From Palsa-883 sp963847615 (GTDB lineage: Bacteria > Pseudomonadota > Alphaproteobacteria > Acetobacterales > Acetobacteraceae): a stretch of 64,000 bases of DNA. Positions 26,355 to 35,563 of the stretch are shown here, piece by piece (the first letter of the stretch is position 1; each line of letters begins with the position of its first letter). Location: assembly GCA_963847615.1 (NCBI GenBank), contig CAWKAN010000025.1, forward strand, positions 1 through 64,000, read 5' to 3'. The translations under genes and the position numbers were made by a program. Under the pieces are notes generated by a model. That model did no database searches, was not told the origin of the DNA, and saw only the letters and a program-made list of their open reading frames with translations.

Positions 26355-27536
26355 ATGGATACGACGCTGAGCGAAGAAGAAGTGATGGTGCGGGAAACCG
26401 CCCGGAAGTTCCTGGAGACGCAGTGCCCGACGAAGTTGGTGCGCGAGATGGAGAAGGACGCCAAGGGCTATCCGCCGGCGCTGTGGAAGCAGGCCGCCGA
26501 GCTCGGCTGGCAGGGCCTGGCGCTGCCGGAGAAATACGGCGGCAGCGAGATGCCGCTGACCTATCTGGGCCTGGTGCTGGAGGAGGTCGGCCGCGCGCTG
26601 GCACCGCTGCCGCTGCACAGCACGGTGGTGGCGGCGCTGACGATCGCGCGCGATGCGACCGAGGAGCTGCGCGCGGCGCTGCTGCCGGGGGTGGCCGCGG
26701 GCGACACCGTGCTGACCTGGGCGTTCCACGAGCAGAACCCGCTGCTGGTGCCCGAAGCGGTGCAGTGCCGGGCGGTCGCCGACGGCAACGGCTTCGTCAT
26801 CAACGGCAGCAAGCTGTTCGTCGACAACTACGTCGCCGCCGATCACTGCCTGGTGGTCTGCCGCACCGCCCCGGCCTCCGCCGCCAATGCCGGCCTGTCG
26901 CTGTTCGTGGTGGACACCGCCAGCACCGGCCTGTCGCACGTGGCTTTCATAACGCTGGCGAAAGACAAGCAGAGCGAGGTGCGGTTCGACAATGTCCGCG
27001 TGCCGAAGGCCAACCTGGTCGGCGCGTTGCACCAGGGTGCGCCGATCGCCGAGCGCATGCTGGAACAGGCGACCGCGCTGTTGTGCGCGCAGATGCTGGG
27101 TGCCACGCGCAAGGACGCCGAGATGGCGGTGGAATGGTCGAAATACCGCAAGGCATTCGGCCAGCCGATCGGCGCCTTCCAATCGATCCAGCACATGTGC
27201 GCCGACATGCTGATGTGGATCGACGGCGGCAACCTGCTGACCTACGAGGCGCTGTGGCGGATGGACCAGGGCCTGCCCGCCGGCGTCGAAGCCTCGCAGG
27301 CGAAAGCCTTCTGCAACGAAAAATGCGAGGCGGTGGTGCGCATCTGCCAGGGCATCCACGGCGGCATCGGCTTCATGATGGAGTTCGACCTGCAGCTTTG
27401 GTACCGCCGCGTCTGCGCCTGGACCATGCGGCTGGGCACCGCCTACGAACATCGCGCCAAGGTGGCGCGCGCGCTGCTGGACTGCCCGGGGCAGGTGATT
27501 CTGGGCCGCCCGGTGCCCGTCGTGGCCGAGGCCTAG
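26355..27536 (+). CDS. Acyl-CoA dehydrogenase (second of a tandem pair)
   Basis: The 393-residue protein starts MDTTLSEEEVMVRETARKFL. It has LALPEKYGGSEMPLTYLGLV near residue 55, NGSKLFVDNYVAADHCLVVC near 150, the segment KYRKAFGQPIGAFQSIQHMC near 265 and a C-terminal IHGGIGFMMEFDLQLWYRR near 335. The middle-domain motif is weak, with no clear TEP.AGSD, as is common in FadE subunits that depend on a partner. GGAGGAAGC precedes the ATG. It probably works with the dehydrogenase encoded just upstream. Confidence 0.87.
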   Translation: MDTTLSEEEVMVRETARKFLETQCPTKLVREMEKDAKGYPPALWKQAAELGWQGLALPEKYGGSEMPLTYLGLVLEEVGRALAPLPLHSTVVAALTIARDATEELRAALLPGVAAGDTVLTWAFHEQNPLLVPEAVQCRAVADGNGFVINGSKLFVDNYVAADHCLVVCRTAPASAANAGLSLFVVDTASTGLSHVAFITLAKDKQSEVRFDNVRVPKANLVGALHQGAPIAERMLEQATALLCAQMLGATRKDAEMAVEWSKYRKAFGQPIGAFQSIQHMCADMLMWIDGGNLLTYEALWRMDQGLPAGVEASQAKAFCNEKCEAVVRICQGIHGGIGFMMEFDLQLWYRRVCAWTMRLGTAYEHRAKVARALLDCPGQVILGRPVPVVAEA

Positions 27537-27569
27537 GGCACCAGGCGGCAGCAGAAGTTCAATCGCAAG

Positions 27570-27606
27570 GGACCACGGCCCGATCGACCGAGTTGGGCCC
27601 GTGGTC
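27570..27606. terminator. Hairpin after the acyl-CoA dehydrogenase pair
   Basis: GGACCACGGCCC and GGGCCCGTGGTCC pair with one bulged base across a 12-13-base loop, 34 bp after the dehydrogenase stop. No T tract follows, so a role as terminator or mRNA 3'-end stabiliser is tentative. Confidence 0.4.
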
Positions 27607-27829
27607 CGGGGGGGATGCAGATTGCCGTTGAGACAAGCCGGTGCGATGCTCGATCTGCCGTGACGACCGCAACCCGCAAGGTTCGTCCCCGTCGCGCCGG
27701 CGGATGCGGCAACCGCGGGAAGCGCGTGACCCGGCGGGAAGTCGGCGGTTTGCTGCGCGGCCGGAACGGGGGCCTGGTTGGTCCCGGTTCAACCGGTATG
27801 CTATGAGATGTGCGGGCGGGAGTAGGGGC

Positions 27830-28597
27830 ATGGCGTGGGCTTTCAAAAGGATCAAGCCCGTCCCCGCGCGACAGAGCAGCGTACCGGACCGTGAGGCGAT
27901 GTTCGCCGCCGTCCTGCAGCAAGTGCAGCCGGCGACGATGAGTCCGGACGAGGCGCTGACCGTTGCCTGGCGTTCCGCGCTCGAACTGCTGGAAAACGAC
28001 CTACCGGGCGCCCTGGTCGAATGCGGCACTTGGCTTGGCGGCTGCTCCTTCGGGTTGGCGCTGCTGCAGCAGCGCATCTTTGGCCGCGTGGTTCGGCCCA
28101 TCCATATGCTGGACAGTTTCGCAGGCCTCCCGCCGGCGGGGGAGCGCGACGGCCCCGCCGCGCATGAATATCAGGGCCGCACGGCCGACCCGGGATACCT
28201 GGACAATTGCCGGGCGGCATTCGATGACGTTCGCCGGCTCCGCGATTCATTTGGGTTGCAACCCGAGGAATGCCGCCTGGTCCGTGGCTGGTTCGACACC
28301 ACCGTCCCGCAATTGGCTGACGAACTCGCCGACCAGGGCGTCGCACTGCTGCGTATCGATTGCGATTGGTACGATCCGATCACGCTCGTGCTCGAACATC
28401 TGGAGCCGCTGGTAACGCCGGAGGGGATCGTCATCCTTGACGACTACCACGCTTGGGATGGCGCGGCGCGCGCGGTTCATGACTATCTTTCCAGACACGA
28501 TTTGCCGTATCGCCTACGCCAGATCGGGCCGGAGTCCAGCCCAACCGGGGTGTGGTTCAGGAAACGTGCGGCGCGGCAATTCGGCGGGCCGGTTTAG
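27830..28597 (+). CDS. TylF/MycF-family O-methyltransferase-like protein
   Basis: The 255-residue protein shows a SAM-binding Rossmann core: GALVECGTWLGGCSFGLALLQ near residue 60, IHMLDSFAGLPPAGERDG near 90 and VALLRIDCDWYDPITLVLEHL near 180. GIVILDDYHAWDGAARAVHDYL near 205 matches the acidic metal-binding pattern of TylF/macrocin O-methyltransferases. Relatives act on sugars or polyketides and often occur with glycosyltransferases. The substrate here is unknown. The start MAWAFKR at 27830 follows AGTAGGGGC; a longer frame to 27641 has no support. Confidence 0.8.
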   Translation: MAWAFKRIKPVPARQSSVPDREAMFAAVLQQVQPATMSPDEALTVAWRSALELLENDLPGALVECGTWLGGCSFGLALLQQRIFGRVVRPIHMLDSFAGLPPAGERDGPAAHEYQGRTADPGYLDNCRAAFDDVRRLRDSFGLQPEECRLVRGWFDTTVPQLADELADQGVALLRIDCDWYDPITLVLEHLEPLVTPEGIVILDDYHAWDGAARAVHDYLSRHDLPYRLRQIGPESSPTGVWFRKRAARQFGGPV

Positions 28598-28617
28598 CGA
28601 CAGAAGGAGACACAGGC

Positions 28618-28821
28618 ATGGCTCAATGTCCGGTATGCGGGCGCACCGTTGACGAGGCGGCGGCGCGGCAGACCACGGGGTTCACCGCACACGGCGCCTC
28701 CGAAACCGATCCGACGAAGGGGACGCGGCAGTTCCACGACGGCAAATGGGTGTATTTCGACAGCCTGGAGTGCCGCAGCAAGTTCCTGGTCAACCCGGAA
28801 CAATATACCCGGGCCTCCTAG
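28618..28821 (+). CDS. YHS-domain small zinc-ribbon protein
   Basis: The 67-residue protein starts MAQCPVCGRTVDEAAARQ and ends YFDSLECRSKFLVNPEQY. This is the YHS/TRASH-like pattern of a CxxC knuckle with a third Cys in a F-x-S-x-x-C-R-x-K-F segment. YHS domains are small metal-binding modules found near metal transport or catabolic enzymes. AAGGAGACAC precedes the ATG. It sits directly before a CoA-transferase operon, but its role there is unknown. Confidence 0.82.
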   Translation: MAQCPVCGRTVDEAAARQTTGFTAHGASETDPTKGTRQFHDGKWVYFDSLECRSKFLVNPEQYTRAS

Positions 28822-28848
28822 GCCGGCGCGGCAGCGGGGGGAACGATC

Positions 28849-30042
28849 GTGCTGGCGTCAGTCCTCGACGACCTGGTGGTGCTGGACCTCAGCCAGGGGG
28901 TCGCCGGCCCGCTCTGCGCGCGGCTGCTGGGTGATTACGGTGCCGATGTCATCAAGCTTGAACCGCCCGGCGGGGACTGCGGTCGGCGCATGCCGCCGTT
29001 CTTCGGCGACGATCCGGACCCGGAAAAGAGCCTGTTCTTCCTGCTGGCCAACCTGAACAAGCGGGGCGTCACGCTTGACCTGGCGCGGCCGGAGGGTGCG
29101 GAGCTGTTCCGCCGGCTGGCGCGCACCGCCGATGTGATCGTGGAGAGTTTTGCGCCCGGCTATCTGGCTTCGCTCGGGTTGGATCATGCGACGCTGGCAC
29201 AGGACAACCCGGGCCTGGTGATGACCTCGATCACGCCGTTCGGCCAGACCGGGCCGTACCGCCACTTCAAGGGCAGCGAGATCGTTGCCTATGCGACCAG
29301 CGGCATCATGGCGATCAGCGGCACGACCGACCGCGAGCCGCTGCAGCATGGTGGCTTCCCGGCGCTGTACGAGGCGGCGATGAACGGCATGCTGGCGACG
29401 AACGTTGCGCTTCTGACGCGCGATCTGGGCGGCGCGGGGCAGCATGTCGATGTGTCGATCCAGGAGGTGGTGACCTCGTCGCTGGTGATCAACCAGCCCT
29501 ACTACAGCTTCGCCGGCGGCGTGCAGGGAAGGCGCCGTCCGGAAGGCAGTTCGTTCGGCCACGTAATGCCCTGCAAGGACGGGTTCTTCGTCACCCAGGA
29601 GGGCGGCGGCGTCACCTGGGACGGGATCGCCGAGTTCTTCGGCCGCGAGGAACTGAAAGACCCGCGCTTCGCCGATCCGACGCAACGCCTGCTGCACGGC
29701 CACGAATTGGATGCGATCGTGCTGGACGCGGCCAAGGACCGCACCATGGCGGAGATGTTCACGACGGCATCGGAGCAGTACCGGATGCTGTTCGGCATCG
29801 TGCAGACCCCGGAAGACCTGGCGGGCTGCCCGCAGCTCGAAGCCCGGGAATTCTACCAGGAGGTGGACCATCCGGTGATCGGACGGATCCGGGTGCCCTT
29901 CCGGCTGTGGAACATGAACGTCGGCGGCGCGACGTGCCGCCGTCCCGCTCCCTTGCTTGGCCAGCACACTGCCGAAGTGCTTGCCCAGCTCGGCTGTTCG
30001 GCGGCGGAGATCGGCGCGTTGCGGCAACAGGGCGTGATCTGA
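28849..30042 (+). CDS. CaiB/BaiF class III CoA-transferase
   Basis: The 397-residue protein (GTG start, GGGGGGAAC upstream) has VVLDLSQGVAGPLCARLLGDYGADVIKLEPPGGDC near residue 10, LNKRGVTLDLARPEG near 65 and SITPFGQTGPYRHFKGSEIV near 130. At the usual catalytic-Asp position it reads FPALYEAAMNGMLATNVALL, so no clear Asp is present. That needs an alignment but could indicate a non-catalytic partner subunit. The next gene, 14 bp downstream, encodes a homologous transferase that keeps the Asp, so the two may form a heteromer. Confidence 0.85.
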   Translation: MLASVLDDLVVLDLSQGVAGPLCARLLGDYGADVIKLEPPGGDCGRRMPPFFGDDPDPEKSLFFLLANLNKRGVTLDLARPEGAELFRRLARTADVIVESFAPGYLASLGLDHATLAQDNPGLVMTSITPFGQTGPYRHFKGSEIVAYATSGIMAISGTTDREPLQHGGFPALYEAAMNGMLATNVALLTRDLGGAGQHVDVSIQEVVTSSLVINQPYYSFAGGVQGRRRPEGSSFGHVMPCKDGFFVTQEGGGVTWDGIAEFFGREELKDPRFADPTQRLLHGHELDAIVLDAAKDRTMAEMFTTASEQYRMLFGIVQTPEDLAGCPQLEAREFYQEVDHPVIGRIRVPFRLWNMNVGGATCRRPAPLLGQHTAEVLAQLGCSAAEIGALRQQGVI

Positions 30043-30056
30043 GGTGACGACGGCGC

Positions 30057-31442
30057 ATGGCGATTGAACCCCACGACGCAGACCCCGGGACGACGCTGCC
30101 GCTGGCGGGCGTGCGGGTCATCGATATCAGCAACGTGTTCTCGCTGCCCTATGCCGCCGGCCTGCTGGCGGATCTCGGGGCCGAGGTCATCAAGATCGAG
30201 GGGCCGGGGCGGCTGGACATCTCCCGCGGCGGGGCGTTCTCCGGGGTGTATCCGGACAACGAGCCGGACGGGGATCCGTGGAACCGCACCAGCACCTTCA
30301 ACCTGTTGAACCGCGGCAAGAAGTCGCTGGCGATCGACCTGCGCCGGCACGAGGGGCGCGAGGTGCTGCGGGACCTGATCCGGGTCAGCGACGTATTGAC
30401 GGAGAATTTCACCCCACGGGTGATGCGCGGCTGGGAGTTGGACTACCCGCACGCGGCGAAACTCAATCCGCAGCTGATCATGGTGTCGTGCAGCGGCTAT
30501 GGGCCGAAGGGGCCCTATGCGCAGTACCCGGCCCAGGCGACGACGCAGGAAGCGACGCACGGGTTGGCCCATGTCACCGGTTATCCCGGCGATGTGCCGT
30601 CGAAGGCCGGCCAGTCGTTTGTCGATTTCCTCGCCACCTGGGCGCTGGTCATGGGCACCACGCTGGCGTTGCGCTACCGGCACCGTTTCGGCAAGGGCAT
30701 GTGGGTCGATGTGGCGATGTACCAGCTCGGCTGCACCATGGTGGCGGAGCGCATCCTGGATTGGGAGGCCAACAAGCGGCTCGGCGAGCGGATCGGCAAT
30801 CGCCATCCATGGCTGGCGCCGCAGGGCTGCTATCGCTGCGCCGGCGACGACGAGTGGTGCGTCGTCTCGGTGCACGACGACGAGGAATGGGCGGCGCTGT
30901 GCCGGGTGATCGGCAGCCCGGAGCTGGTGCGGGATGCGCGGTTCGCCGACAACGCTGCGCGCATGCGGAACCATGATGAGATCGATCCGATCATCGCCGC
31001 CTGGATGGCGGGCCGATCGAAGACCGCGGCGATGGAGCAGCTTCAGGCCGCCGGCGTTCGTGCCGGTGCCGTGTTCAATGCGCGCGATATGCATCTGGAT
31101 CGGCACGCCAAGGCACGCGGCCTGCTGGAAACCATCGCCTTCCCCAAGGAGCGCGGCATCGGCAAGCGCGTCATCATCGGCCGCCCCTGGAAGCTGAGCC
31201 GGACGCCGCTCGCCGCGCGCGGACCGGCGCCGATGCTCGGGCAGCACAACCGCGAGGTGCTGCAAGGCATTCTTGGCTACGACGACGCGCGCTATGCCGA
31301 GATGGAGCAGTCCGGCATCATCGGCGCGCATCCCACCGCGCCGCGCCCGGTCTTTCGCATGAGCATGGAAGAGCGCGTCCGCCAGGGGCGCCTGGCGTCC
31401 TGGGACCCGAACTACAAAGCGCTGCTGGGCATCCAGGACTGA
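30057..31442 (+). CDS. CaiB/BaiF class III CoA-transferase (long form)
   Basis: The 461-residue protein has VIDISNVFSLPYAAGLLADLGAEVIKIEGP near residue 20, LNRGKKSLAIDLRRHEGR near 85, SCSGYGPKGPYAQYP near 140 and QSFVDFLATWALVMGTTLALRYRH near 185. The VDF Asp fits the catalytic position. The middle insert AERILDWEANKRLGERIGNRHP and the C-terminal tail RMSMEERVRQGRLASWDPNYKALLG are typical of a longer subgroup. It is 14 bp from the preceding transferase gene and is probably co-transcribed with it. Confidence 0.88.
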   Translation: MAIEPHDADPGTTLPLAGVRVIDISNVFSLPYAAGLLADLGAEVIKIEGPGRLDISRGGAFSGVYPDNEPDGDPWNRTSTFNLLNRGKKSLAIDLRRHEGREVLRDLIRVSDVLTENFTPRVMRGWELDYPHAAKLNPQLIMVSCSGYGPKGPYAQYPAQATTQEATHGLAHVTGYPGDVPSKAGQSFVDFLATWALVMGTTLALRYRHRFGKGMWVDVAMYQLGCTMVAERILDWEANKRLGERIGNRHPWLAPQGCYRCAGDDEWCVVSVHDDEEWAALCRVIGSPELVRDARFADNAARMRNHDEIDPIIAAWMAGRSKTAAMEQLQAAGVRAGAVFNARDMHLDRHAKARGLLETIAFPKERGIGKRVIIGRPWKLSRTPLAARGPAPMLGQHNREVLQGILGYDDARYAEMEQSGIIGAHPTAPRPVFRMSMEERVRQGRLASWDPNYKALLGIQD

Positions 31443-32107
31443 TCGCGACCGGCGGAAGCGGCGACGCGCGCCAACGGCTCCGCCGGCTTGCATCGCGCGG
31501 GGTCGCCCGCTGGGGCGAGGTTGCGGCCGCGCGGCTGATCAGGACTATACTGACTGACGACCGAACGCGGCGTGTCTCCGGCGCACCGGCCGCCCGATGA
31601 GCATGGCCGGTGCGCGGCGGACCTGGTCCGGCCGTGCCAGTCGAAGCGGTCGCCGGCCAGGAGCGGTCGATCCTTCCCGGACCAGACGGACCGGATGAGG
31701 ACTGGTCCATCAGGATCGCATTTCTGTCATGCGAAGAACGCATTCCTCGTCTCTGCCGGGGCGCGCTCGCCGACACGATGACGCGGCTGTGATCGCCGGG
31801 CCGGTCATTCCGGGATTGAGTATGAGCGGATCTTTCCTGCCCAGATCGAGGTTTTTGGCATCCGGCAAGGCCGACCGTCGCGCAAGGATCGGAATGCTCC
31901 TGCCGACGCGGGTTCGATCCTGCCGGATATGGCGGTCGTCTTGTGCCGTGCGTTGCCGAAGATGGCGCAACGTGACAGGCTGTTTGCGCAACGGACACTG
32001 GACTCTCGATTCTTGTGCGGCGTCGCTGGCCCGACGACTGGCCCGCCGCGCCGCCAATGACCAGGGGATCGATAATGGTCCGTCGCCGGGTTAAGGAAAC
32101 GTAACCA
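31443..32107. other. Intergenic region upstream of an MFS transporter
   Basis: About 665 bp without a gene I can support. Open frames on either strand translate into Arg/Ser-rich sequence. The GC content is a little lower than in neighbouring genes. The transporter promoter should lie here, but I see no convincing motif. Confidence 0.35.
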
Positions 32108-33565
32108 ATGACCACCGTACCGTTAGCGACGACCGCTACCGAACCGCTGTTGACGGCCGCTGGCTCGGGGGGCTTTGCGGCCCGAGCGGCCACCGCGGCG
32201 GAGACGCTCACCGCCCGCCTCGACCGCCTGCCGATGACGCGATCCATGTGGACCATGGCGATCCTGCTCACCTTTGGCGGCCTGTTCGACAGCTATGCCA
32301 TCGGCCTCATCGGCGCCTTGGGGCCGGGACTGTTCAAAGCCAAGATTTTCACCGCGACCACGGTGAGCTTTTTCGGCTTCACCGGCTTCGCCAGCTTTGT
32401 CGCGGTGTTTTTCGCCGGCCTGTTCTTTGCCGCGCTGTTCGTTTCCTATATCGCGGACCATTTTGGCCGGCGTGCCATTTTTGCCTATTCGCTGCTCCTG
32501 TTCGGCGGCGCCAACTTCATGATGGCGCTGCAGACGACCGCCGACGGCGTCAACATCTGGCGGTTTATCAGCGCACTCGGCATCGGCCTCGAGCTTGTCA
32601 CGGTGGACGCCTATCTCTCCGAGCTGGTCCCCAAAAGGGTCCGTGGCAAGATGTTTGGCTTTCTGCAGGCGATGAGCGCGTCCGCCTTCCTGATCGCCTA
32701 TATTCTCTCCTGGCAACTGACCTCGACCGCGCCGTTCGGCTTTGACGGCTGGCGCTGGGTGGCGGGGATCGGCTCCGCCGCCGCGATCGCCGTCTGGTGG
32801 GTCCGACTCGGTCTGCCCGAAAGCCCGCGCTGGCTCGCCCAGCAGGGCCGGATGGAGGAAGCCGAACAGGTGATGGCGGGGATCGAGGCCCGGGCCCAGG
32901 CCGAATTTGGGCAGCCGCTGCCGCCGGTGGAGCCACCGCACTACCAGGACCCGCGCAAGGGGAGCATCGTCGAGATCTTCAGCCCGCGCTACCGCAAGCG
33001 CACGATCATGCTGGTGCTCTTCAACTTTTTCCAAACGGTGGGGTTCTACGGCTTTGTCGCATGGACGCCGACCTTGCTCATCGCCAAAGGCATCCACGTC
33101 ACCCAAAGCCTCGAATACAGCATGATCATCAATATCGCCGCGCTGGCGGCGCCGCTGCTGGTCATGCTGTTCGCCGACCGGATGGAACGCAAATGGCACG
33201 CCTGCGCTTCGTGCCTTGCGATCGCCGTGTTCGGCATCTGCTTCGGCAGCGCGACCGCGACGGGCGTGCTGATCGTGCTCGGGGCTTGCCTGGCGATGTC
33301 AACGCAGTGGCTCTCGTTCGCGCTGCACAACTATCAGTCGGAGCTCTATCCGACGCGGATCCGCGCTCGCGCGATCGGGTTCGTGTATTCCTGGAGCCGG
33401 CTCAGCGGCATCCTCACGCCGTTCTTCATCGCCTTTTTCCTGCGCGACTTCGGTGCCCCGGGCGTGTTCGCCTTCGTCGCCGTGTGCATGGCGGTGGTGA
33501 TCGTCTCGGTCGCGGCGCTCGGGCCGCGCACCAAGCGGCTGGAGGTGGAGGCAATCGCACACTGA
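32108..33565 (+). CDS. MFS transporter (sugar/aromatic-acid symporter type)
   Basis: The 485-residue protein has 12 predicted membrane helices. The family motif between helices 2 and 3 is YIADHFGRRAIFAYSLLLFG near residue 115. The loop after helix 6 has LPESPRWLAQQGRMEEAEQVM near 240, and helix 10-11 has SELYPTRIRARAIGFVYSW near 410. It is a close structural match to the frameshifted transporter at 19729. Proton-coupled uptake of an organic acid or sugar is likely. A strong hairpin terminator follows the stop. Confidence 0.88.
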   Translation: MTTVPLATTATEPLLTAAGSGGFAARAATAAETLTARLDRLPMTRSMWTMAILLTFGGLFDSYAIGLIGALGPGLFKAKIFTATTVSFFGFTGFASFVAVFFAGLFFAALFVSYIADHFGRRAIFAYSLLLFGGANFMMALQTTADGVNIWRFISALGIGLELVTVDAYLSELVPKRVRGKMFGFLQAMSASAFLIAYILSWQLTSTAPFGFDGWRWVAGIGSAAAIAVWWVRLGLPESPRWLAQQGRMEEAEQVMAGIEARAQAEFGQPLPPVEPPHYQDPRKGSIVEIFSPRYRKRTIMLVLFNFFQTVGFYGFVAWTPTLLIAKGIHVTQSLEYSMIINIAALAAPLLVMLFADRMERKWHACASCLAIAVFGICFGSATATGVLIVLGACLAMSTQWLSFALHNYQSELYPTRIRARAIGFVYSWSRLSGILTPFFIAFFLRDFGAPGVFAFVAVCMAVVIVSVAALGPRTKRLEVEAIAH

Positions 33566-33568
33566 ACG

Positions 33569-33590
33569 AGGGGGGCTTCGGCCCCCCTTT
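33569..33590 (+). terminator. Intrinsic terminator of the MFS gene
   Basis: GGGGGGC, TTCG loop and GCCCCCC followed by TTT lie a few bases after the transporter stop. The UUCG tetraloop gives a very stable stem. Confidence 0.75.
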
Positions 33591-33680
33591 GGCCGACAGC
33601 TTCGCGCCGCCCGGCATGTCTGCCGGGCGGCGTTTCTGCGTGCGCGATTGCGCCGGGCCGTTGGGCGAGCCAAAGCAAGG

Positions 33681-33974
33681 CCAGGGGCTTTGCCCCTGGA
33701 CCCCACCAGAGGGCGCTGCCCTCTGGACTCCCCGCCAAGGGCGCGCCCCCGGCCTTCGCCGGGGCAGGCTCTTGGAACCCTTCACTGGGAGTGGGCGATG
33801 GGGAGGGGGCGCAAGCGCAGGGCGCCGGTGTCGTCCGTCGCGGCGGACGACACCGGCGCCCTGCGCTTGCGCCCCCTCCCCATCGCCCACTCCCATGGAT
33901 GGAGTCCAGAGGCTCCGCCTCTGGTGGGGGTCCAGGGGGCAAAGCCCCCTGGCGGGTTTCAGGGCGGAGCCCTG
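33681..33974. repeat. Nested-hairpin element, copy 2, with a 110-bp near-perfect palindrome
   Basis: Stem-loops lie at 33681-33699, 33706-33726, about 33735-33776, 33786-33895, 33906-33924, 33932-33952 and 33960-33974. The central palindrome (33786-33895) has 55-base arms with about one mismatch near the centre. Its outermost TGGGAGTG is shared with copy 1, but the inner arm sequence is different. The flanking boundary CTTGGAACCCTTCACTGGGAGTG, split at 20 bases or fewer, is the exact complement of copy 1's right boundary, so the element lies inverted relative to copy 1. Confidence 0.85.
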
Positions 33975-34028
33975 ACCTTGCTTCGCTCGCCCGATCGCCC
34001 CGCGTGATCGTGCCGGCCGGCCAGGCGC

Positions 34029-34301
34029 CTAGCCGACCTTCCAGATTTCCCCGGTCCGCGCGATGTGTTTGATCGGTGTCACGCTTTCCACCTGCCAGCC
34101 CTTCTGTTGCAGCCAGGCATCGAAATCCGCCTGACTGTTGGCATGGCACTCCGCCAGCATGCGGCCATCCGCCAGCGCGACCACCTCGGTGATCGTCGTG
34201 CGCGGATCGATCCGCCACTTCGTCGTCGCCTTGAGTTCAGCGGTGAACTTTGCCAGCTCATCCCATCCCGGCGCTTTGCCGATCGCGATCCAGCGTCCCA
34301 T
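34029..34301 (-). CDS. Small conserved-looking protein of unknown function
   Basis: The 90-residue protein starts MGRWIAIGKAPGWDELAKFT and alternates predicted strands and helices: KWRIDPRTTITEVVALADGRML, then DFDAWLQQKGWQVESVTPIK. The pattern suggests a small ferredoxin-like alpha/beta fold. A strong AAAGGAGACGAG precedes the ATG. It follows the MaoC-like gene by about 70 bp on the same strand and is probably the last gene of that operon. I do not recognise the family. Confidence 0.7.
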   Translation of the reverse strand: MGRWIAIGKAPGWDELAKFTAELKATTKWRIDPRTTITEVVALADGRMLAECHANSQADFDAWLQQKGWQVESVTPIKHIARTGEIWKVG

Positions 34302-34369
34302 CTCGTCTCCTTTGCCGACTGGCATGTCGCGGACCGTCCGGCCGCGCCGGCCGAACGGTGTTGCTGCTG

Positions 34370-34873
34370 TTATGCCCCCTTCGGGGCCACGAACGGATAG
34401 GGCACCGCGCGGCCGCCCTTGATCGGCAGCACGATGGTCGCGGTGCCCGGGCAGGTCTCGATGTCGGATTGCAGCTTCATTCCCACATCCATCTCGACCA
34501 GCCCGAGGCCCTCGGCCGCGCGCTTGCCGGTCACCTTGGCCCAGACCGTGATGGTATCGCCCGGCACGATCATCGCGCGGTGCTGGAACTGCACCTTCCA
34601 CGGCCAGCCGTCCGGCAGGCACATGTCCTTCAGGTAGCGCGGCAGGATGCTTTGCTTCCACGAGCCCTGCCCCAGGATGTTCGGCAGGCCGTCGTGGTAC
34701 ACTGCGAAGTTCTGGTCGTAATGGATGCGGTGCCAGTTCTCGATCGCCGCGCTCCAGCGAAACAGATGCGTCGGCGTCATCGGGCCGATCACGAGGGGCG
34801 GCATGTCCTGCCCGACCTGAACGTCATCGTAATGGAGCTGCGTCTTGTTGCGAAGCTCGTCTGCGGTCACCAT
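34370..34873 (-). CDS. MaoC-like hydratase subunit
   Basis: The 167-residue hot-dog protein has QLHYDDVQVGQDMPPLVIG near residue 13. The active-loop segment is RWSAAIENWHRIHYDQNFA near 40, followed by LGQGSWKQSILPRYLKD and WPWKVQFQHRAMIVPGD. It is clearly paralogous to the product of 17626-18111. It lies 27 bp after its partner (34901-35470) on the minus strand. Together they should form a two-subunit enoyl-CoA hydratase in the island's acid pathway. Confidence 0.83.
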   Translation of the reverse strand: MVTADELRNKTQLHYDDVQVGQDMPPLVIGPMTPTHLFRWSAAIENWHRIHYDQNFAVYHDGLPNILGQGSWKQSILPRYLKDMCLPDGWPWKVQFQHRAMIVPGDTITVWAKVTGKRAAEGLGLVEMDVGMKLQSDIETCPGTATIVLPIKGGRAVPYPFVAPKGA

Positions 34874-34900
34874 GGCATATTCCTTCTGGTGCGACCCGGC

Positions 34901-35470
34901 CTAGCGACGGATGGACGACTGGCGCAGGATGCACAGCACCTCGTCGTTCTGGTTGGTGTAGGTCGCCTGGGTCGTGACCACGAGCATCGGGGTGCCGTCC
35001 TTGGTGATGCGCCCCTTGATGTCGTGGTATTTCGCCTGGCTGAAGATATGGTCGCCAAGCGTCGGGTACTTGTACAGCTCGATCTCGTTGCCGGCGTTGA
35101 GGATCCGTTTCAACGGCGTCGGGATCGGCGGCAGCGCGCCTTTTTGATCCGGCCCGCCCTCCCGCACCCCGCCGATGCCGTCGGAGTTCGGGTTCTCGCG
35201 GAACGCCCGGCTGATCGGGTCCTCGACACCGGCCAGCGTCTTGCGCCCGATATAAGAGCAGTAGATCGGCGGCGTAACGATACCGCCGAATTTGGTGGTC
35301 TTGGCGAATTCGTCGTCCCAGTAGCGCGGGTCGGGGTCCATGATCGCATTGGTGAAGATGCGCAGGCCCTCGCGCTCGATGCCCCAGGGCGGGCTTGCCT
35401 CGACCTTCTCCGCCGCTACGCCGACCAGTGCCTTGACCTCGTCGGTCAGCGGGTTCTTTGTCTCGCTCAT
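34901..35470 (-). CDS. FAS1-like dehydratase (MaoC N-terminal domain)
   Basis: The 189-residue protein starts MSETKNPLTDEVKALVG and has IFTNAIMDPDPRYWDDEFAK near residue 38, FGGIVTPPIYCSYIG near 60 and LNAGNEIELYKYPTLGDHIF near 125. It matches the N-terminal MaoC_dehydrat_N domain and is paralogous to the gene at 17088. It sits between an HMG-CoA-lyase-like gene and its MaoC-like partner, so the three probably form one operon. Confidence 0.83.
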   Translation of the reverse strand: MSETKNPLTDEVKALVGVAAEKVEASPPWGIEREGLRIFTNAIMDPDPRYWDDEFAKTTKFGGIVTPPIYCSYIGRKTLAGVEDPISRAFRENPNSDGIGGVREGGPDQKGALPPIPTPLKRILNAGNEIELYKYPTLGDHIFSQAKYHDIKGRITKDGTPMLVVTTQATYTNQNDEVLCILRQSSIRR

Positions 35471-35563
35471 GCAACGCTCCTTACAAGCGATGGCAAGCCG
35501 GGACCCAGGGGGCCCCGGCTGGCCTGAAGCAGCCGTCGGCTCTCCGCATGGAGAGCGGCAGCC

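Noticed and set aside
24879..27452. 857-codon minus-strand frame
   Set aside because: It is antisense to two well-defined acyl-CoA dehydrogenases.
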